Part shown: one piece after another, positions 35,053 through 43,846 of the stretch | Layout of the letters: every line of letters begins with the position of its first letter | Numbering within the stretch: position 1 is the stretch's first letter | Assembly: GCA_017632155.1 (NCBI GenBank) | Contig: JAGBRZ010000048.1 | Location: 1 to 63,686 of the forward strand | DNA length: 63,686 nucleotides | Direction: 5' to 3' | Source of the DNA: Clostridia bacterium | Lineage (GTDB): Bacteria; Bacillota_A; Clostridia; Oscillospirales; CAG-272 | The notes under the pieces: generated by a model | What the model was told of the DNA's origin: nothing | Databases searched by the model: none | What the model saw: only the letters and a program-made list of their open reading frames with translations | Translations under genes and position numbers: made by a program

Positions 35053-36213
35053 ATGGCTAATAACGATATTTACTACGGCAGAGGAACTGCCGAAATGTTC
35101 GATGACTATATGGACTTTATTAATTACGTCTTCGGTTTTAACGGTGACTCAAGTGATTTTAAAAAATTGCTTCCCAAATTGTATAAGTATGAATACGAGC
35201 CCGCAGTATCTTCGTATGTTGCTGTCGAAGACGGAAAATTAAAGTCAGCAATCGGTGCTTTTGATCACGATATATCCGTTTGTGGAAAGCTTGTTAAAAC
35301 ACGAGGAATTGGAAACGTTGCTGTGCATCCGTATGCCCGTGGAAAGGGCTATATGAAAAAGCTGATGAATATGGCTCTTGATGATATGGAGAATGAAGGC
35401 GTTGCGCTTTCTGTGCTCGGTGGTAGAAGACAGAGATATAATTTCTTTTCATATGATAAATTAGGTCAGGCTGTTTCGATGTCTTTTAACGGAGATAATT
35501 TTAGACATACATACGGTAAAGACAGAAAACACGCGCTTACTTTTAAGACTTTGAAGGCAGGCGATGTTGATATAGTCTCTAAAATCAAAGAGCTTTCCGA
35601 ATCGCATCCTTTTTATGCAATACGAGAAGCGGACAAGTATTTTGAAATCATTTCTTCCTGGAATCAGAAGGCTTATGCTGCTTTTGAGAACGGTGAATTT
35701 GTTGGATACGCAGTTGGAAAGGGAAGCGATATAAATGAACTTCTCGTTTGTGAAGGTCAGGATATTCGCGAATTTGTTTGTGCGCTTTACGATTATCTCG
35801 GCTCATCTTCTATGCACATAAAGCTGCCTATATTCTTGCAGTGTTATATTAATGATCTTTATCAGCTTTGTGAGTCTTATTCCATAGAAACCGCAAAATC
35901 GTTCTCAGTTTTAAATTATAGAACTGTTATCGAGGCATTTATTAAACTCAAGGCTACATATACGAATATTCCGGACGGCGTTTTGGTTCTTGGTATTAAC
36001 GGCAGAAGCCGCAGAGAGAATATTATGATTACTGTTTGCGGTGAAAATATATCTGTTGAATATACTGATGCTGAACCCGAGATTGAGCTTGATCATCTTG
36101 ATGCTATGAATCTCCTGTTTGCGCCCGTATGTCCTCGTAGAGAGTGTCTGCCGATTCATGCAAAGATATGGCTGCCTTTACCCATTTATCTTTATAGCAG
36201 TGATGCTGTTTGA
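35053..36213 (+). CDS. Eis-like GNAT N-acetyltransferase
   Basis: A 386-residue protein with an N-terminal GNAT fold (GNVAVHPYARGKGYMKKLM holds the acetyl-CoA R-x-x-G-x-G/A loop), a second GNAT-like region and a C-terminal sterol-carrier-like domain (VLGINGRSRRENIMITVCGE onwards), the three-part layout of Eis. Eis proteins acetylate amines of varied substrates; the target here is unknown. ATG 35053 is preferred because GGAG of an upstream ATGGAG is 6 bases before it. Confidence 0.83.
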   Translation: MANNDIYYGRGTAEMFDDYMDFINYVFGFNGDSSDFKKLLPKLYKYEYEPAVSSYVAVEDGKLKSAIGAFDHDISVCGKLVKTRGIGNVAVHPYARGKGYMKKLMNMALDDMENEGVALSVLGGRRQRYNFFSYDKLGQAVSMSFNGDNFRHTYGKDRKHALTFKTLKAGDVDIVSKIKELSESHPFYAIREADKYFEIISSWNQKAYAAFENGEFVGYAVGKGSDINELLVCEGQDIREFVCALYDYLGSSSMHIKLPIFLQCYINDLYQLCESYSIETAKSFSVLNYRTVIEAFIKLKATYTNIPDGVLVLGINGRSRRENIMITVCGENISVEYTDAEPEIELDHLDAMNLLFAPVCPRRECLPIHAKIWLPLPIYLYSSDAV

Positions 36214-36224
36214 GGTACTTGATT

Positions 36225-37016
36225 TTGCAAAATTCTTCAATTAAATTTGACTTTGATGAGTCGATGGCAGAGAGCTATGCTGACATAGTTCTTTGTACTG
36301 CTCTTGATATCGGTGAGCATCTGTTGAAAAACGGTGCTGAAGTTTCAAGAGTCGAGGACACTATCGAACGAATCTGCTTTGCTTACGGCGCCGCAAGAGT
36401 AGAGTCATTTGCAATAACAACTTTAATAGTTGCTTCCGTAAGAATGAAAAATGGAGAGCATTCCGAGCAGATGCGTCATGTTAAATCATCGGCAATGAAT
36501 CTGCACAGGGTCGAAATGCTAAACAATATTTCGCGCGAAATTTGTCAGGACGGTATTCCGATCTCGGAAGCGCGAGAAAAGATCGAAAGATATAAGAGAA
36601 GCAAGCCTTACCCCGAGGCAGTCCAGGTTCTCGGTCAAGTGTTTGTTGTATTTGGCTTCACTTTGTTTTTTGGTGGCGGTTGGCTTGACGGTATTGCTGC
36701 AGGACTGATAGCATTGATAGTTGCCTTGGTTTCCCGCATTGACCTCCCTTTTAATAAGGGGAATTTGCAGATAATAATCAGATCGTTTATTGCCGGAGCT
36801 CTTTCTGAAATATCTGTTAATATAGGCTTTGCGCAGAATCTCGATTGCGTACTCATCGGAACAATAATGATGCTGATTCCGGGGCTTGCTCTCGGTACCG
36901 CTGTATATGATATGTTTAACGGAAACTTGATCTCAGGTATGATGCGAGCACTCCAATGTCTTGTCTTGGCTATCTTTATTGCTATTGGATATGCCGCTGC
37001 ACTTTGGTTGGTTTAA
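36225..37016 (+). CDS. Threonine/serine exporter ThrE, N-terminal-type subunit
   Basis: The 263-residue protein has a cytoplasmic N-terminal part with the family stretch LLKNGAEVSRVEDTIERIC, then five membrane helices from about residue 140. In Corynebacterium ThrE both parts form one polypeptide exporting Thr and Ser; here they are split into two adjacent genes, as commonly in Firmicutes. GAGGT lies 8 bases before TTG 36225; other in-frame TTGs at 36210 and 36219 are possible starts. No ATG is available upstream of the conserved region. Confidence 0.83.
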   Translation: MQNSSIKFDFDESMAESYADIVLCTALDIGEHLLKNGAEVSRVEDTIERICFAYGAARVESFAITTLIVASVRMKNGEHSEQMRHVKSSAMNLHRVEMLNNISREICQDGIPISEAREKIERYKRSKPYPEAVQVLGQVFVVFGFTLFFGGGWLDGIAAGLIALIVALVSRIDLPFNKGNLQIIIRSFIAGALSEISVNIGFAQNLDCVLIGTIMMLIPGLALGTAVYDMFNGNLISGMMRALQCLVLAIFIAIGYAAALWLV

Positions 37017-37027
37017 GGAGGCACATG

Positions 37028-37498
37028 ATGGAACGTATTGCATTTTTGCTCTTTGCTGCAGCCTTTGGAATTGGCGGGTATTCGCTTATGGCGCGCGCAT
37101 CTCTTCGATCCCTTATGCCCTCTTTGGTAGTGGGAATTGTTGGTACAGGTGTTTATCTTATATCACTCGACTTTGGATTGCCTGAATTTGCTTCCAACTT
37201 CTTTGGTGCAACAATAATTTATATTGGCTGTGCTATTTCTGCAAAACTGTTTAAAGCGCCGACAACTATATTTCTAATTCCCGCACAGATTATTCTTGTC
37301 CCGGGAAAATATCTGTATCAAACATTCAGTAATCTTCTCGCGGATCAATATTTGCCTGCGTGGGAATCATGTCTTATGATGTTTGAGGTTTCAGCAGGAA
37401 TTGCTTGCGGACTTGTTTGCGGTCTGATCATTTACTCAATTTCAATGAGTATTCAAAAACCGATCGTTAAATTTCTAAAGAAAAATAAGCAACAATAA
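37028..37498 (+). CDS. Threonine/serine exporter, C-terminal-type subunit
   Basis: The 156-residue membrane protein has about five helices and matches the DUF3815 half of ThrE exporters (GTGVYLISLD, TTIFLIPAQIILVPGKYLY). It probably forms the transporter with the preceding gene product. AAGGAGG is 6 bases before ATG 37028; ATG 37025 is the alternative start. A nearby serine dehydratase gene is consistent with handling of excess serine. Confidence 0.83.
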   Translation: MERIAFLLFAAAFGIGGYSLMARASLRSLMPSLVVGIVGTGVYLISLDFGLPEFASNFFGATIIYIGCAISAKLFKAPTTIFLIPAQIILVPGKYLYQTFSNLLADQYLPAWESCLMMFEVSAGIACGLVCGLIIYSISMSIQKPIVKFLKKNKQQ

Positions 37499-37500
37499 TT

Positions 37501-38391
37501 ATGTCATTATTAAGTAAAAACGAGACTTACAACGAAAAATCTAATCAACGATTATTCAAAATATTAAGTATATATCTCAATTTGGCTCCCGATTATATCA
37601 ATAAAGAGATGATTGAGGAAATAACTTGCGGGAATATAGATGGAGAAGAATTTGCTTTTGCCAATCTTGCCGCCGCGGCTTGTGGTCTTGATATTTATGA
37701 TAATTCTGCTGATAAACAGTTCTTTCGAACTCATTTCTTGCCTTGCTTCAAGAAGCTTGATATTGAGCCTTTTGTAGATGATCCGTATTATAATAGGATC
37801 AGTTTCCCAAAGGGAGAAAACGGAAATTGGTCATTTGAAACAAGAGTATGCAAACCATATGAAGCTTTTGTTTATGACGACCCTGTGATATTTCCGGATG
37901 GCAGAATACTGCCGAGAATTGGATTTTTTGATACGGAGTATCCATATCCTGCAGTTTTAGAAAACAATCGCGAGTGGATGACATTAATGCCAAATGAAAC
38001 AAATACAACCAAACCTGCAATAGATGCTGCGCATGGTAAGGCATTAACGTATGGTTTGGGTTTGGGATATTTTGCTTATATGGCAGCAATTAAACCGACA
38101 GTTGAGTCGGTAACTGTAGTAGAACGAAGCAGAAATGTTATCGAATTGTTTGAAAAATTTATTCTACCGCAATTCGCTGACCCGTCCAAGGTAAAGATTG
38201 TCGAATCCGATGCATTTAATTTTGCTGAAAATGAAATGCAAAAAGGCGCGTATGATTCTGTATTTGTTGACATCTGGCACGATCCTTCCGATGGTTGTGA
38301 GCTATACCTTCGAATGAAAGAGTATGAGCACTTGTTGCCAAATGCAGACTTTGTTTATTGGGTCGAAGAAACTTTGAAATTATATATTTAA
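37501..38391 (+). CDS. Class I SAM-dependent methyltransferase-like protein
   Basis: In the 296-residue protein the second half has a Rossmann methyltransferase pattern: KALTYGLGLGYFAYMAA (motif I), VESVTVVERSRNVIELFE (acidic end of strand 2) and AYDSVFVDIWHDP (motif IV), resembling spermidine synthase-like folds. The first 150 residues show no domain I know. There is no clear ribosome binding site two bases after the ThrE stop. Substrate unknown. Confidence 0.65.
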   Translation: MSLLSKNETYNEKSNQRLFKILSIYLNLAPDYINKEMIEEITCGNIDGEEFAFANLAAAACGLDIYDNSADKQFFRTHFLPCFKKLDIEPFVDDPYYNRISFPKGENGNWSFETRVCKPYEAFVYDDPVIFPDGRILPRIGFFDTEYPYPAVLENNREWMTLMPNETNTTKPAIDAAHGKALTYGLGLGYFAYMAAIKPTVESVTVVERSRNVIELFEKFILPQFADPSKVKIVESDAFNFAENEMQKGAYDSVFVDIWHDPSDGCELYLRMKEYEHLLPNADFVYWVEETLKLYI

Positions 38392-38405
38392 TTTGAGAGG
38401 ATAAA

Positions 38406-39149
38406 ATGTTAAGTATAAGAAATCTTTCTCTTGTTGCCGTTAACGGCGAAGAAACGAAAGAAATATTGAAGAATATCAATTTAGATATTGATGATTCTAA
38501 ATTTGTTGTTTTGACCGGCCCGAACGGTGGAGGAAAAACAACTCTTGCAAAAGTCATTATGGGACTTGTGAAACCAACTTCCGGACGGATTATTTATAAC
38601 GGTGTTGACATTACCGATATGAGCATCACTGAACGCGCTCGACTTGGAATTAGCTACGGCTTTCAGCAGCCTCCAAGATTCAAAGGTTTGAAAGTCCGCG
38701 ATCTCCTTGAACTGGCATCAGGAAAGGACAAGCTTTCTACCACAGAGGGTTGTATGTATCTCAATAAAGTCGGTCTTTGCGCGGCTGATTATATTGACAG
38801 AGAAGTTAATACATCTCTTTCTGGTGGAGAAGTAAAGCGAATTGAGATTGCCACCATTCTCGCGCGTAACTCGTCGCTTATGATATTCGACGAACCCGAG
38901 GCCGGAATAGATTTGTGGTCTTTTGCAAAATTGACCGAAACTTTTGGAGAACTTCATAAAAATTCTGATGCTACTATGATCATCATATCGCACCAGGAAA
39001 GAATTATCGGTCTTGCGGACGAAATTGTTGTTCTTTCTAACGGAACTGTTGAAAGACGAGGATCGAAAGATGAAGTGTTTCCTTCGATTATCGCCGGAGC
39101 AACTCCCGGATGCAAGTGCATCACCTATCACGAAAAGAAAGGGCAGTAA
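38406..39149 (+). CDS. sufC: SufC/SmsC-like Fe-S assembly ATPase
   Basis: A 247-residue soluble ABC ATPase with Walker A GPNGGGKTT at 38-46, the SufC-typical FQQPPRFKGLKVRDLL after the Q-loop, signature LSGGE at 138-142 and Walker B LMIFDEPEAGID at 158-169. SufC drives Fe-S cluster assembly on SufB-type scaffolds. The C-terminus ends with an unusual GCKC. GAGAGG precedes ATG 38406. Only one SufB/D-type partner follows and no sufS, sufU or sufD, so this looks like the minimal two-gene (SMS) system of anaerobes. Confidence 0.9.
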   Translation: MLSIRNLSLVAVNGEETKEILKNINLDIDDSKFVVLTGPNGGGKTTLAKVIMGLVKPTSGRIIYNGVDITDMSITERARLGISYGFQQPPRFKGLKVRDLLELASGKDKLSTTEGCMYLNKVGLCAADYIDREVNTSLSGGEVKRIEIATILARNSSLMIFDEPEAGIDLWSFAKLTETFGELHKNSDATMIIISHQERIIGLADEIVVLSNGTVERRGSKDEVFPSIIAGATPGCKCITYHEKKGQ

Positions 39150-39154
39150 AGAAA

Positions 39155-40078
39155 ATGGCATTGAGTCAAACCGAACTCGGACTGCTCAGACAGATAGCAG
39201 ACCTTGAAAAAACGCCGCAAGGTGCGTATAATATCAGAAAGAACGGACAAGCCGACGGTCGTTCTTCTACTGCAAATATTTTAATTGAATCAAAAACAGA
39301 CAAACCCGGAATTGACATCCGTATTAAAGATGGCACAAAGAATGAATCTGTGCATATTCCCGTCATCGTCACTCAATCCGGATTTACCGATATGACTTAC
39401 AATGATTTCTATATTGGCGATGATTGCGATGTTTTGATAGTTGCGGGATGCGGAATTCATAATTCGGGTTGTGAAACGGCACAACACGACGGTATTCATA
39501 CATTTTATATTGGAAAAAATACAAAACTCCGTTACGTCGAAAAACATTACGGTGAAGGTGAGGGAAGCGGCGAGCGTATTCTTAACCCCGTAACTAAAGT
39601 TTATATTGGCGAAGGTTCTTCGGTAACTTTTGAAACTACGCAGATTAAGGGCGTTGATTCGACAAACAGAAACACAGAAATCGTTGTTGGAAAAAATGCT
39701 GAAGTTATAATCAATGAAAAACTTATGACACACGGAAATCAGACTGCCCGCTCGGATATGGAAATCATCCTTGAGGGCGAGGGAGCAAATGGAAGAGTTC
39801 TTTCGAGAAGTGTTGCTACAGATGAGTCCGTGCAGGTGTTTTATCCCAAAATGACAGGCAGAGCAGAATGCTTCGGTCACGTTGAATGCGATTCGATCAT
39901 AATGGGCAAAGCTAAAATCAGCTCAATTCCTGCAATAATCGCAGAGCATCCCGATTCTGTACTCGTTCACGAGGCTGCTATCGGAAAGATTGCAGGCGAA
40001 CAGCTTTTGAAGCTTATGACGCTTGGACTTGATGAAAAACAGGCGGAAGAAAGAATTTTGAAAGGATTCCTTGATTGA
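39155..40078 (+). CDS. SufB/SufD-family Fe-S scaffold protein (SmsB-like)
   Basis: The 307-residue protein is shorter than SufB (about 470). It has the right-handed beta-helix core (VIVTQSGFTDMTYNDFYIGDDCDVLIVAGCGIHN) and the C-terminal PAIIAEHPDSVLVHEAAIGK segment conserved in SufB/D, where the His lies in the presumed cluster site. Cysteines in AGCGIHNSGCETA are further possible ligands. It would dimerise and bind two ATPases from the preceding gene. The start is five bases after the sufC stop. Direct linkage to an Fe-S serine dehydratase fits its job. Confidence 0.88.
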   Translation: MALSQTELGLLRQIADLEKTPQGAYNIRKNGQADGRSSTANILIESKTDKPGIDIRIKDGTKNESVHIPVIVTQSGFTDMTYNDFYIGDDCDVLIVAGCGIHNSGCETAQHDGIHTFYIGKNTKLRYVEKHYGEGEGSGERILNPVTKVYIGEGSSVTFETTQIKGVDSTNRNTEIVVGKNAEVIINEKLMTHGNQTARSDMEIILEGEGANGRVLSRSVATDESVQVFYPKMTGRAECFGHVECDSIIMGKAKISSIPAIIAEHPDSVLVHEAAIGKIAGEQLLKLMTLGLDEKQAEERILKGFLD

Positions 40079-40079
40079 T

Positions 40080-41273
40080 ATGAAGTCACTCAGACATTTG
40101 TACAAGATCGGTAACGGTCCCTCAAGTTCTCATACAATGGGGCCTGAATATGCTTCGCATTATTTTCTTGACGTTGCACCCGATGCGGACAGTTACAAAG
40201 TCATTTTATACGGTTCGCTTGCACTTACTGGAAAAGGCCATCTAACCGACGTATCGATCAAAGAAGTTTTCGACACGCGAGTTGTAGATATTGTTTTTAA
40301 TGTTGAGGAAAAAGACCTTCCTCACGAAAACACTATGGATTTTATTGCCTATAAAAACGGCAATATTGTTTCCCAAAGAAGAGTAATGTCGATAGGCGGC
40401 GGAGATATCCGAGTTGAGGGAGAGAAGAGCATTGAGCCTCCCGAAATCTATAACGAAAAATGCTTCAAAGAAATTGAAGATTATTGCCTTGCGCGCAATA
40501 TCCGACTTTGTGATTATGTTTATGAGCGTGAGGACGAAAATATCAAGTCTTATCTTGCTGAAGTTTGGCAGGTTATGAAAGCCGAGATTCAAGCCGGTCT
40601 GACAACCAGCGGTATCCTTCCCGGTGGGCTTAACGTTGAGCGTGTTGCACAGCTACTTTATGGCAGACGTCATATCGATGAGAGCCCCGAAACAAGACAG
40701 AATCGTATAGTGTGTGCCTATGCTTTCGCGGCTGCGGAGCAAAATGCTTCTTGCGGTAGAATTGTCACCGCTCCCACTTGCGGAGCTTGTGCGGTGCTTC
40801 CCGCAGTTCTGAAATATATGCAGGATACAAAGGGCTTTTCAGATGACAAGATAATCGATGCTTTGGCAGTCGGCGGATTGATCGGCAATATCGTGAAGCA
40901 GAATGCATCCATTTCGGGTGCGGAATGCGGTTGTCAGGCAGAGGTCGGAACAGCTTGCTCGATGGCTGCCGCAGCACTTTGCGAGCTTTTTGAAATGGGA
41001 ATAGATCAGATCGAGTATGCTGCTGAAATGTCGATGGAGCATATGCTCGGACTTACCTGTGACCCAATTTGTGGACTGGTTCAGATTCCTTGCATAGAAA
41101 GAAATGCGGTTGCGGCGATGAGAGCTCTTAATGCACTTTCTCTGGCAAATTTCCTGACCGGTACAAGAAAGATATCTTTTGATATGGTTGTAAAGACTAT
41201 GTACGAGACAGGAAAGGATCTTCACGCAAGTTATCGTGAAACCTCAGAAGGTGGACTTGCAAAGCATTATTGA
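40080..41273 (+). CDS. sdaA: L-serine ammonia-lyase, iron-sulfur type, single chain
   Basis: Deaminates L-serine to pyruvate and ammonia with an oxygen-labile 4Fe-4S cluster. The 397-residue protein opens MKSLRHLYKIGNGPSSSHTMGP (beta-domain signature) and has the alpha-domain cysteines in TAPTCGACAVLP, GAECGCQAEVGTACSMAAA and LTCDPICGLVQIPC. In Bacillus the two domains are separate genes; here they are fused. ATG 40080 is one base after the SufB-like stop; a TTG at 40071 is an alternative start nearer to AAAGGA. Confidence 0.94.
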   Translation: MKSLRHLYKIGNGPSSSHTMGPEYASHYFLDVAPDADSYKVILYGSLALTGKGHLTDVSIKEVFDTRVVDIVFNVEEKDLPHENTMDFIAYKNGNIVSQRRVMSIGGGDIRVEGEKSIEPPEIYNEKCFKEIEDYCLARNIRLCDYVYEREDENIKSYLAEVWQVMKAEIQAGLTTSGILPGGLNVERVAQLLYGRRHIDESPETRQNRIVCAYAFAAAEQNASCGRIVTAPTCGACAVLPAVLKYMQDTKGFSDDKIIDALAVGGLIGNIVKQNASISGAECGCQAEVGTACSMAAAALCELFEMGIDQIEYAAEMSMEHMLGLTCDPICGLVQIPCIERNAVAAMRALNALSLANFLTGTRKISFDMVVKTMYETGKDLHASYRETSEGGLAKHY

Positions 41274-41285
41274 TAATATAATAAC

Positions 41286-41313
41286 ACGCCCTTCGTTCAA
41301 AAACGAGGGGCGT
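41286..41313 (+). terminator. Hairpin after the serine dehydratase gene
   Basis: ACGCCCTTCGTT-CAAA-AACGAGGGGCGT, 12 bp with one G-T pair, no T run after it. Probable terminator or mRNA 3' stabiliser; the next ribosome binding site begins 8 bases later. Confidence 0.5.
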
Positions 41314-41329
41314 ATTGATAGGAGCTAAT

Positions 41330-41926
41330 ATGAAAATATATGATATTTCCCAAGAGCTGTTTTCCTGCGTTGTTTGGCCGGGCGATCCCGCGCCAATAAA
41401 GCAGACTCTGAATTCTATGGATAGCGGTGACCTCTACAACTTAACTGCTTTTTCTATGTGCGCTCATAACGGAACTCATATTGATGCACCCTCGCACTTT
41501 ATTAACGGCGCGAAAAACGTAGATCAAATTGATTTGTCAAAGTTTATCGGAGAAGCTTTTGTTGCTGACTTTGATGGCGTCGTTTCTGGGATAGATGCAT
41601 TAAAGATTATTGAAAAGGCTAAATCAGCTTGTTTTGAGTCATCCAAAAGAATTTTGCTTAAAGGTAAAACTACTGTTTCTTTGGAAGCGGCAAAAGTCTT
41701 TGCGGAGGAGAGAATTGACTTGATAGCAAACGAATCTCAAACCGTTGGTCCCGAAGATGCACCTATGGCTGTCCATAAAGTGCTTCTGGGAGCCCAGATT
41801 GTCCTTCTCGAAGGCGTAAGACTTTCACACGTTCCGGAGGGAGTCTATCTTTTAAACGCCGCACCAATAAATCTCGCGGGCGCAGAAGGCGCACCGTGTA
41901 GGGCGGTATTGATTTCATTATATTAA
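41330..41926 (+). CDS. Cyclase-family metal-dependent hydrolase (kynurenine formamidase-like)
   Basis: The 198-residue protein has the family metal motif HNGTHIDAPSHF at 46-57, whose His and Asp residues bind Zn2+ or Mn2+, and GPEDAPMAVHKVLL in the second half. Members hydrolyse N-formylkynurenine, isatin and other cyclic or amide substrates. With no tryptophan catabolism genes nearby, the substrate is not known. AGGAG precedes ATG 41330. Confidence 0.85.
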   Translation: MKIYDISQELFSCVVWPGDPAPIKQTLNSMDSGDLYNLTAFSMCAHNGTHIDAPSHFINGAKNVDQIDLSKFIGEAFVADFDGVVSGIDALKIIEKAKSACFESSKRILLKGKTTVSLEAAKVFAEERIDLIANESQTVGPEDAPMAVHKVLLGAQIVLLEGVRLSHVPEGVYLLNAAPINLAGAEGAPCRAVLISLY

Positions 41927-41948
41927 TATATTCATTTTGAGGTAATTA

Positions 41949-42608
41949 ATGTTTATAGTGGATTCAATTATTAGAGAAAAACTGAAAAATGTGTATTTTA
42001 TTTGGGGCAGTGGAAAAACCACCATTGCCAATCGTTTGAACGAAAAATACGGTTTTTATGTTTACAGTACCGATGAAAGCCGAAACCGTCAGATGAAATT
42101 AGCCAATCCCGTTGACCAACCCTATATGTGCCGCGATTATTATAAAGAATACGGAGTAAAAACATTTTGGGAGCTACCGAAAGAAGTTATTGCAGAGCGC
42201 GAAAAGCATTTTGTCGAGGAAATGACTCCTATGATGATAGCAGAATTAATTCAACTTTCAGCCGTGCATAAAGTAATTCTTTGTGAGGGTGATATTGATT
42301 ATAGCGCCGTTGCTCCGGTCGCCACTCACATCGTTCATCTCTGTAATCAAAGTACCACCTTTGATTGGTTTAACCGTCACGATCATGACAACATTCGCGA
42401 TATTGTTGCCAAAAGAACGGATCTGAGTGATGAGGAAAAGCAACGAATTATCGATCACGCTTATGAATGCGTTACTCCCGATGAATCGAATACCACGGAT
42501 TGGGTTGCTTATCTTGGTATTAAAAATATTATCTGGAATGATCGTACAAGCATAGATACTACTGCAACCGAGGTCGCTGAATATTTCGGATTTACAAAGC
42601 AGGTGTAA
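41949..42608 (+). CDS. P-loop kinase-like protein with incomplete Walker A
   Basis: The 219-residue protein has IWGSGKTTIANRL at 18-30, then YSTDES, as in small-molecule kinases that keep an Asp after strand 2. The usual GxxxxGK(S/T) lacks its first Gly (Phe17 stands there), as though one or more residues of the loop were lost. A lid-like segment (DEEKQRIIDHAYE) and a C-terminal helix are present. GAGG precedes ATG 41949. Substrate unknown; activity may be impaired. It is followed after one base by the AlkZ-like gene, so the two may work together. Confidence 0.65.
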   Translation: MFIVDSIIREKLKNVYFIWGSGKTTIANRLNEKYGFYVYSTDESRNRQMKLANPVDQPYMCRDYYKEYGVKTFWELPKEVIAEREKHFVEEMTPMMIAELIQLSAVHKVILCEGDIDYSAVAPVATHIVHLCNQSTTFDWFNRHDHDNIRDIVAKRTDLSDEEKQRIIDHAYECVTPDESNTTDWVAYLGIKNIIWNDRTSIDTTATEVAEYFGFTKQV

Positions 42609-42609
42609 A

Positions 42610-43665
42610 ATGACTATTGAAGAACTAAAAATCCGTCAATTAACAAACCAACATCTTCTTGCCCCTGCGGATAAAATGACAGTCGTCCGCGATCTGTGCG
42701 GTGTTCAAGCGCAATTCTTCCCCAATTCTATGCACTCGCTGAAGCTCCGTTCAAATGATTACGATGAACAGACCGTCGGACAGGGACTTGTAAAAAACTG
42801 GTCTGTTCGCGGTACGGTTCACGTGTTTGCCGAGAGTGATCTGCCACTATTTATTCGTTGCAACAACGGCGAGTGTTACCGCAAAAATGAATGGGGCGGC
42901 TACACGTTTTGGAATAATGAGCGCAGAGTGTGGGCACTAACACCAGAGCGTCAAAGATATTTTTCTGACATTATTATTTCTGCAGTTTCAGAAAGGGCAT
43001 ACACTCGTGACGAGCTAAAAGAACTCTGCCGTGCACACGGTATGAACGCGGAGGAAGAAGGCTCTATGTTTGAGGCGTGGGGCGGAGGCATTCGCGAGCT
43101 TTGCGAACGCGGATTCATGCACTACGTGGTGCAGGAGAAAAAGGCGTATATTGCTTCGCCCGAGTTTGAGCCGATCCCTGAGGAAGAAGCCAAGCTTGAG
43201 ATCGCAAGGCGGTATTTCACCAATATCGGCCCCGCGACTATACACGACGCGATGTATTATACTGGTGCGAAGCAAGCCGAGGTTAAGAATTGGCTCAACA
43301 TATTGCCAGTCGAGTCCTTTGATTGCGAAGGCAAAACATATTACTACATTCCCAACGGTAAGTCCTACGACAAAGAAATCCCGCCTTGCCTTTTTCTCGC
43401 CGGCTTTGATCAACTTATGCTCGGATATCAGAAAAAGGAAAGCATTTATCTGCCGCAAGAGCATCTGCGAGGAATCTTCAACCTTGCCGGAATCGTCATG
43501 CCACCTGTTTTGTTGAACGGAAAAGTTGTAGGTAAGTGGAAAAAGAAAAACAACAAGTTGCTAATTACACTGTTTGAAACGCTTACCGTAAAGGAACAAA
43601 GAATCATCAGCGATAATGCTGAAAAACTTTGGATTGACATCAACAAGGTTGAATTTATTTTTTAA
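42610..43665 (+). CDS. AlkZ/YcaQ-like winged-helix DNA glycosylase family protein
   Basis: The 351-residue protein follows the HTH_42 family of tandem winged-helix domains. The catalytic QxQ motif of AlkZ-type glycosylases is seen as Q33-A-Q35 in LCGVQAQFFP, followed by WSVRGTVHV, the usual (R)GT(L/V)H element. Family members excise alkylated bases or unhook interstrand crosslinks; some protect antibiotic producers. Here it follows a P-loop gene by one base and has no toxin or antibiotic gene beside it, so general alkylation repair is likely. Confidence 0.8.
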   Translation: MTIEELKIRQLTNQHLLAPADKMTVVRDLCGVQAQFFPNSMHSLKLRSNDYDEQTVGQGLVKNWSVRGTVHVFAESDLPLFIRCNNGECYRKNEWGGYTFWNNERRVWALTPERQRYFSDIIISAVSERAYTRDELKELCRAHGMNAEEEGSMFEAWGGGIRELCERGFMHYVVQEKKAYIASPEFEPIPEEEAKLEIARRYFTNIGPATIHDAMYYTGAKQAEVKNWLNILPVESFDCEGKTYYYIPNGKSYDKEIPPCLFLAGFDQLMLGYQKKESIYLPQEHLRGIFNLAGIVMPPVLLNGKVVGKWKKKNNKLLITLFETLTVKEQRIISDNAEKLWIDINKVEFIF

Positions 43666-43682
43666 ATTAGTTATATGTTTTA

Positions 43683-43789
43683 GATTCAGAATCCGAAGTT
43701 CTCGCATGATGCGGTACGATAATTTAATTCGGCGTTAGCGCGAACTCTTGTGTTATTTCGCTTTGCGAAATAACACGAGGTTCTGAATC
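43683..43789. repeat. Multi-stem structured element, possible non-coding RNA or MITE-like repeat
   Basis: GATTCAGAA (43683-43691) pairs with TTCTGAATC (43781-43789). Inside, GTTCTCGC (43698-43705) pairs with GCGCGAAC (43738-43745) with one mismatch. CTTGTGTTATTTCGC (43747-43761) pairs with GCGAAATAACACGAG (43765-43779). It lies between the AlkZ-like gene and the tRNA terminator and contains no credible gene. Whether it is a repeat elsewhere cannot be judged from this window. Confidence 0.55.
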
Positions 43790-43803
43790 CATTACAGTAT
43801 GAT

Positions 43804-43846
43804 AAAAAGGAACGGTGCAAACCTTTGGTTTGCACCGTTCCTTTTT
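43804..43846 (-). terminator. Intrinsic terminator of tRNA-Ser
   Basis: A perfect 20-bp stem (core GGAACGGTGCAAACC, loop TTT) with A and T runs at its edges, directly after the encoded CCA end of the tRNA on the minus strand. Confidence 0.93.
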
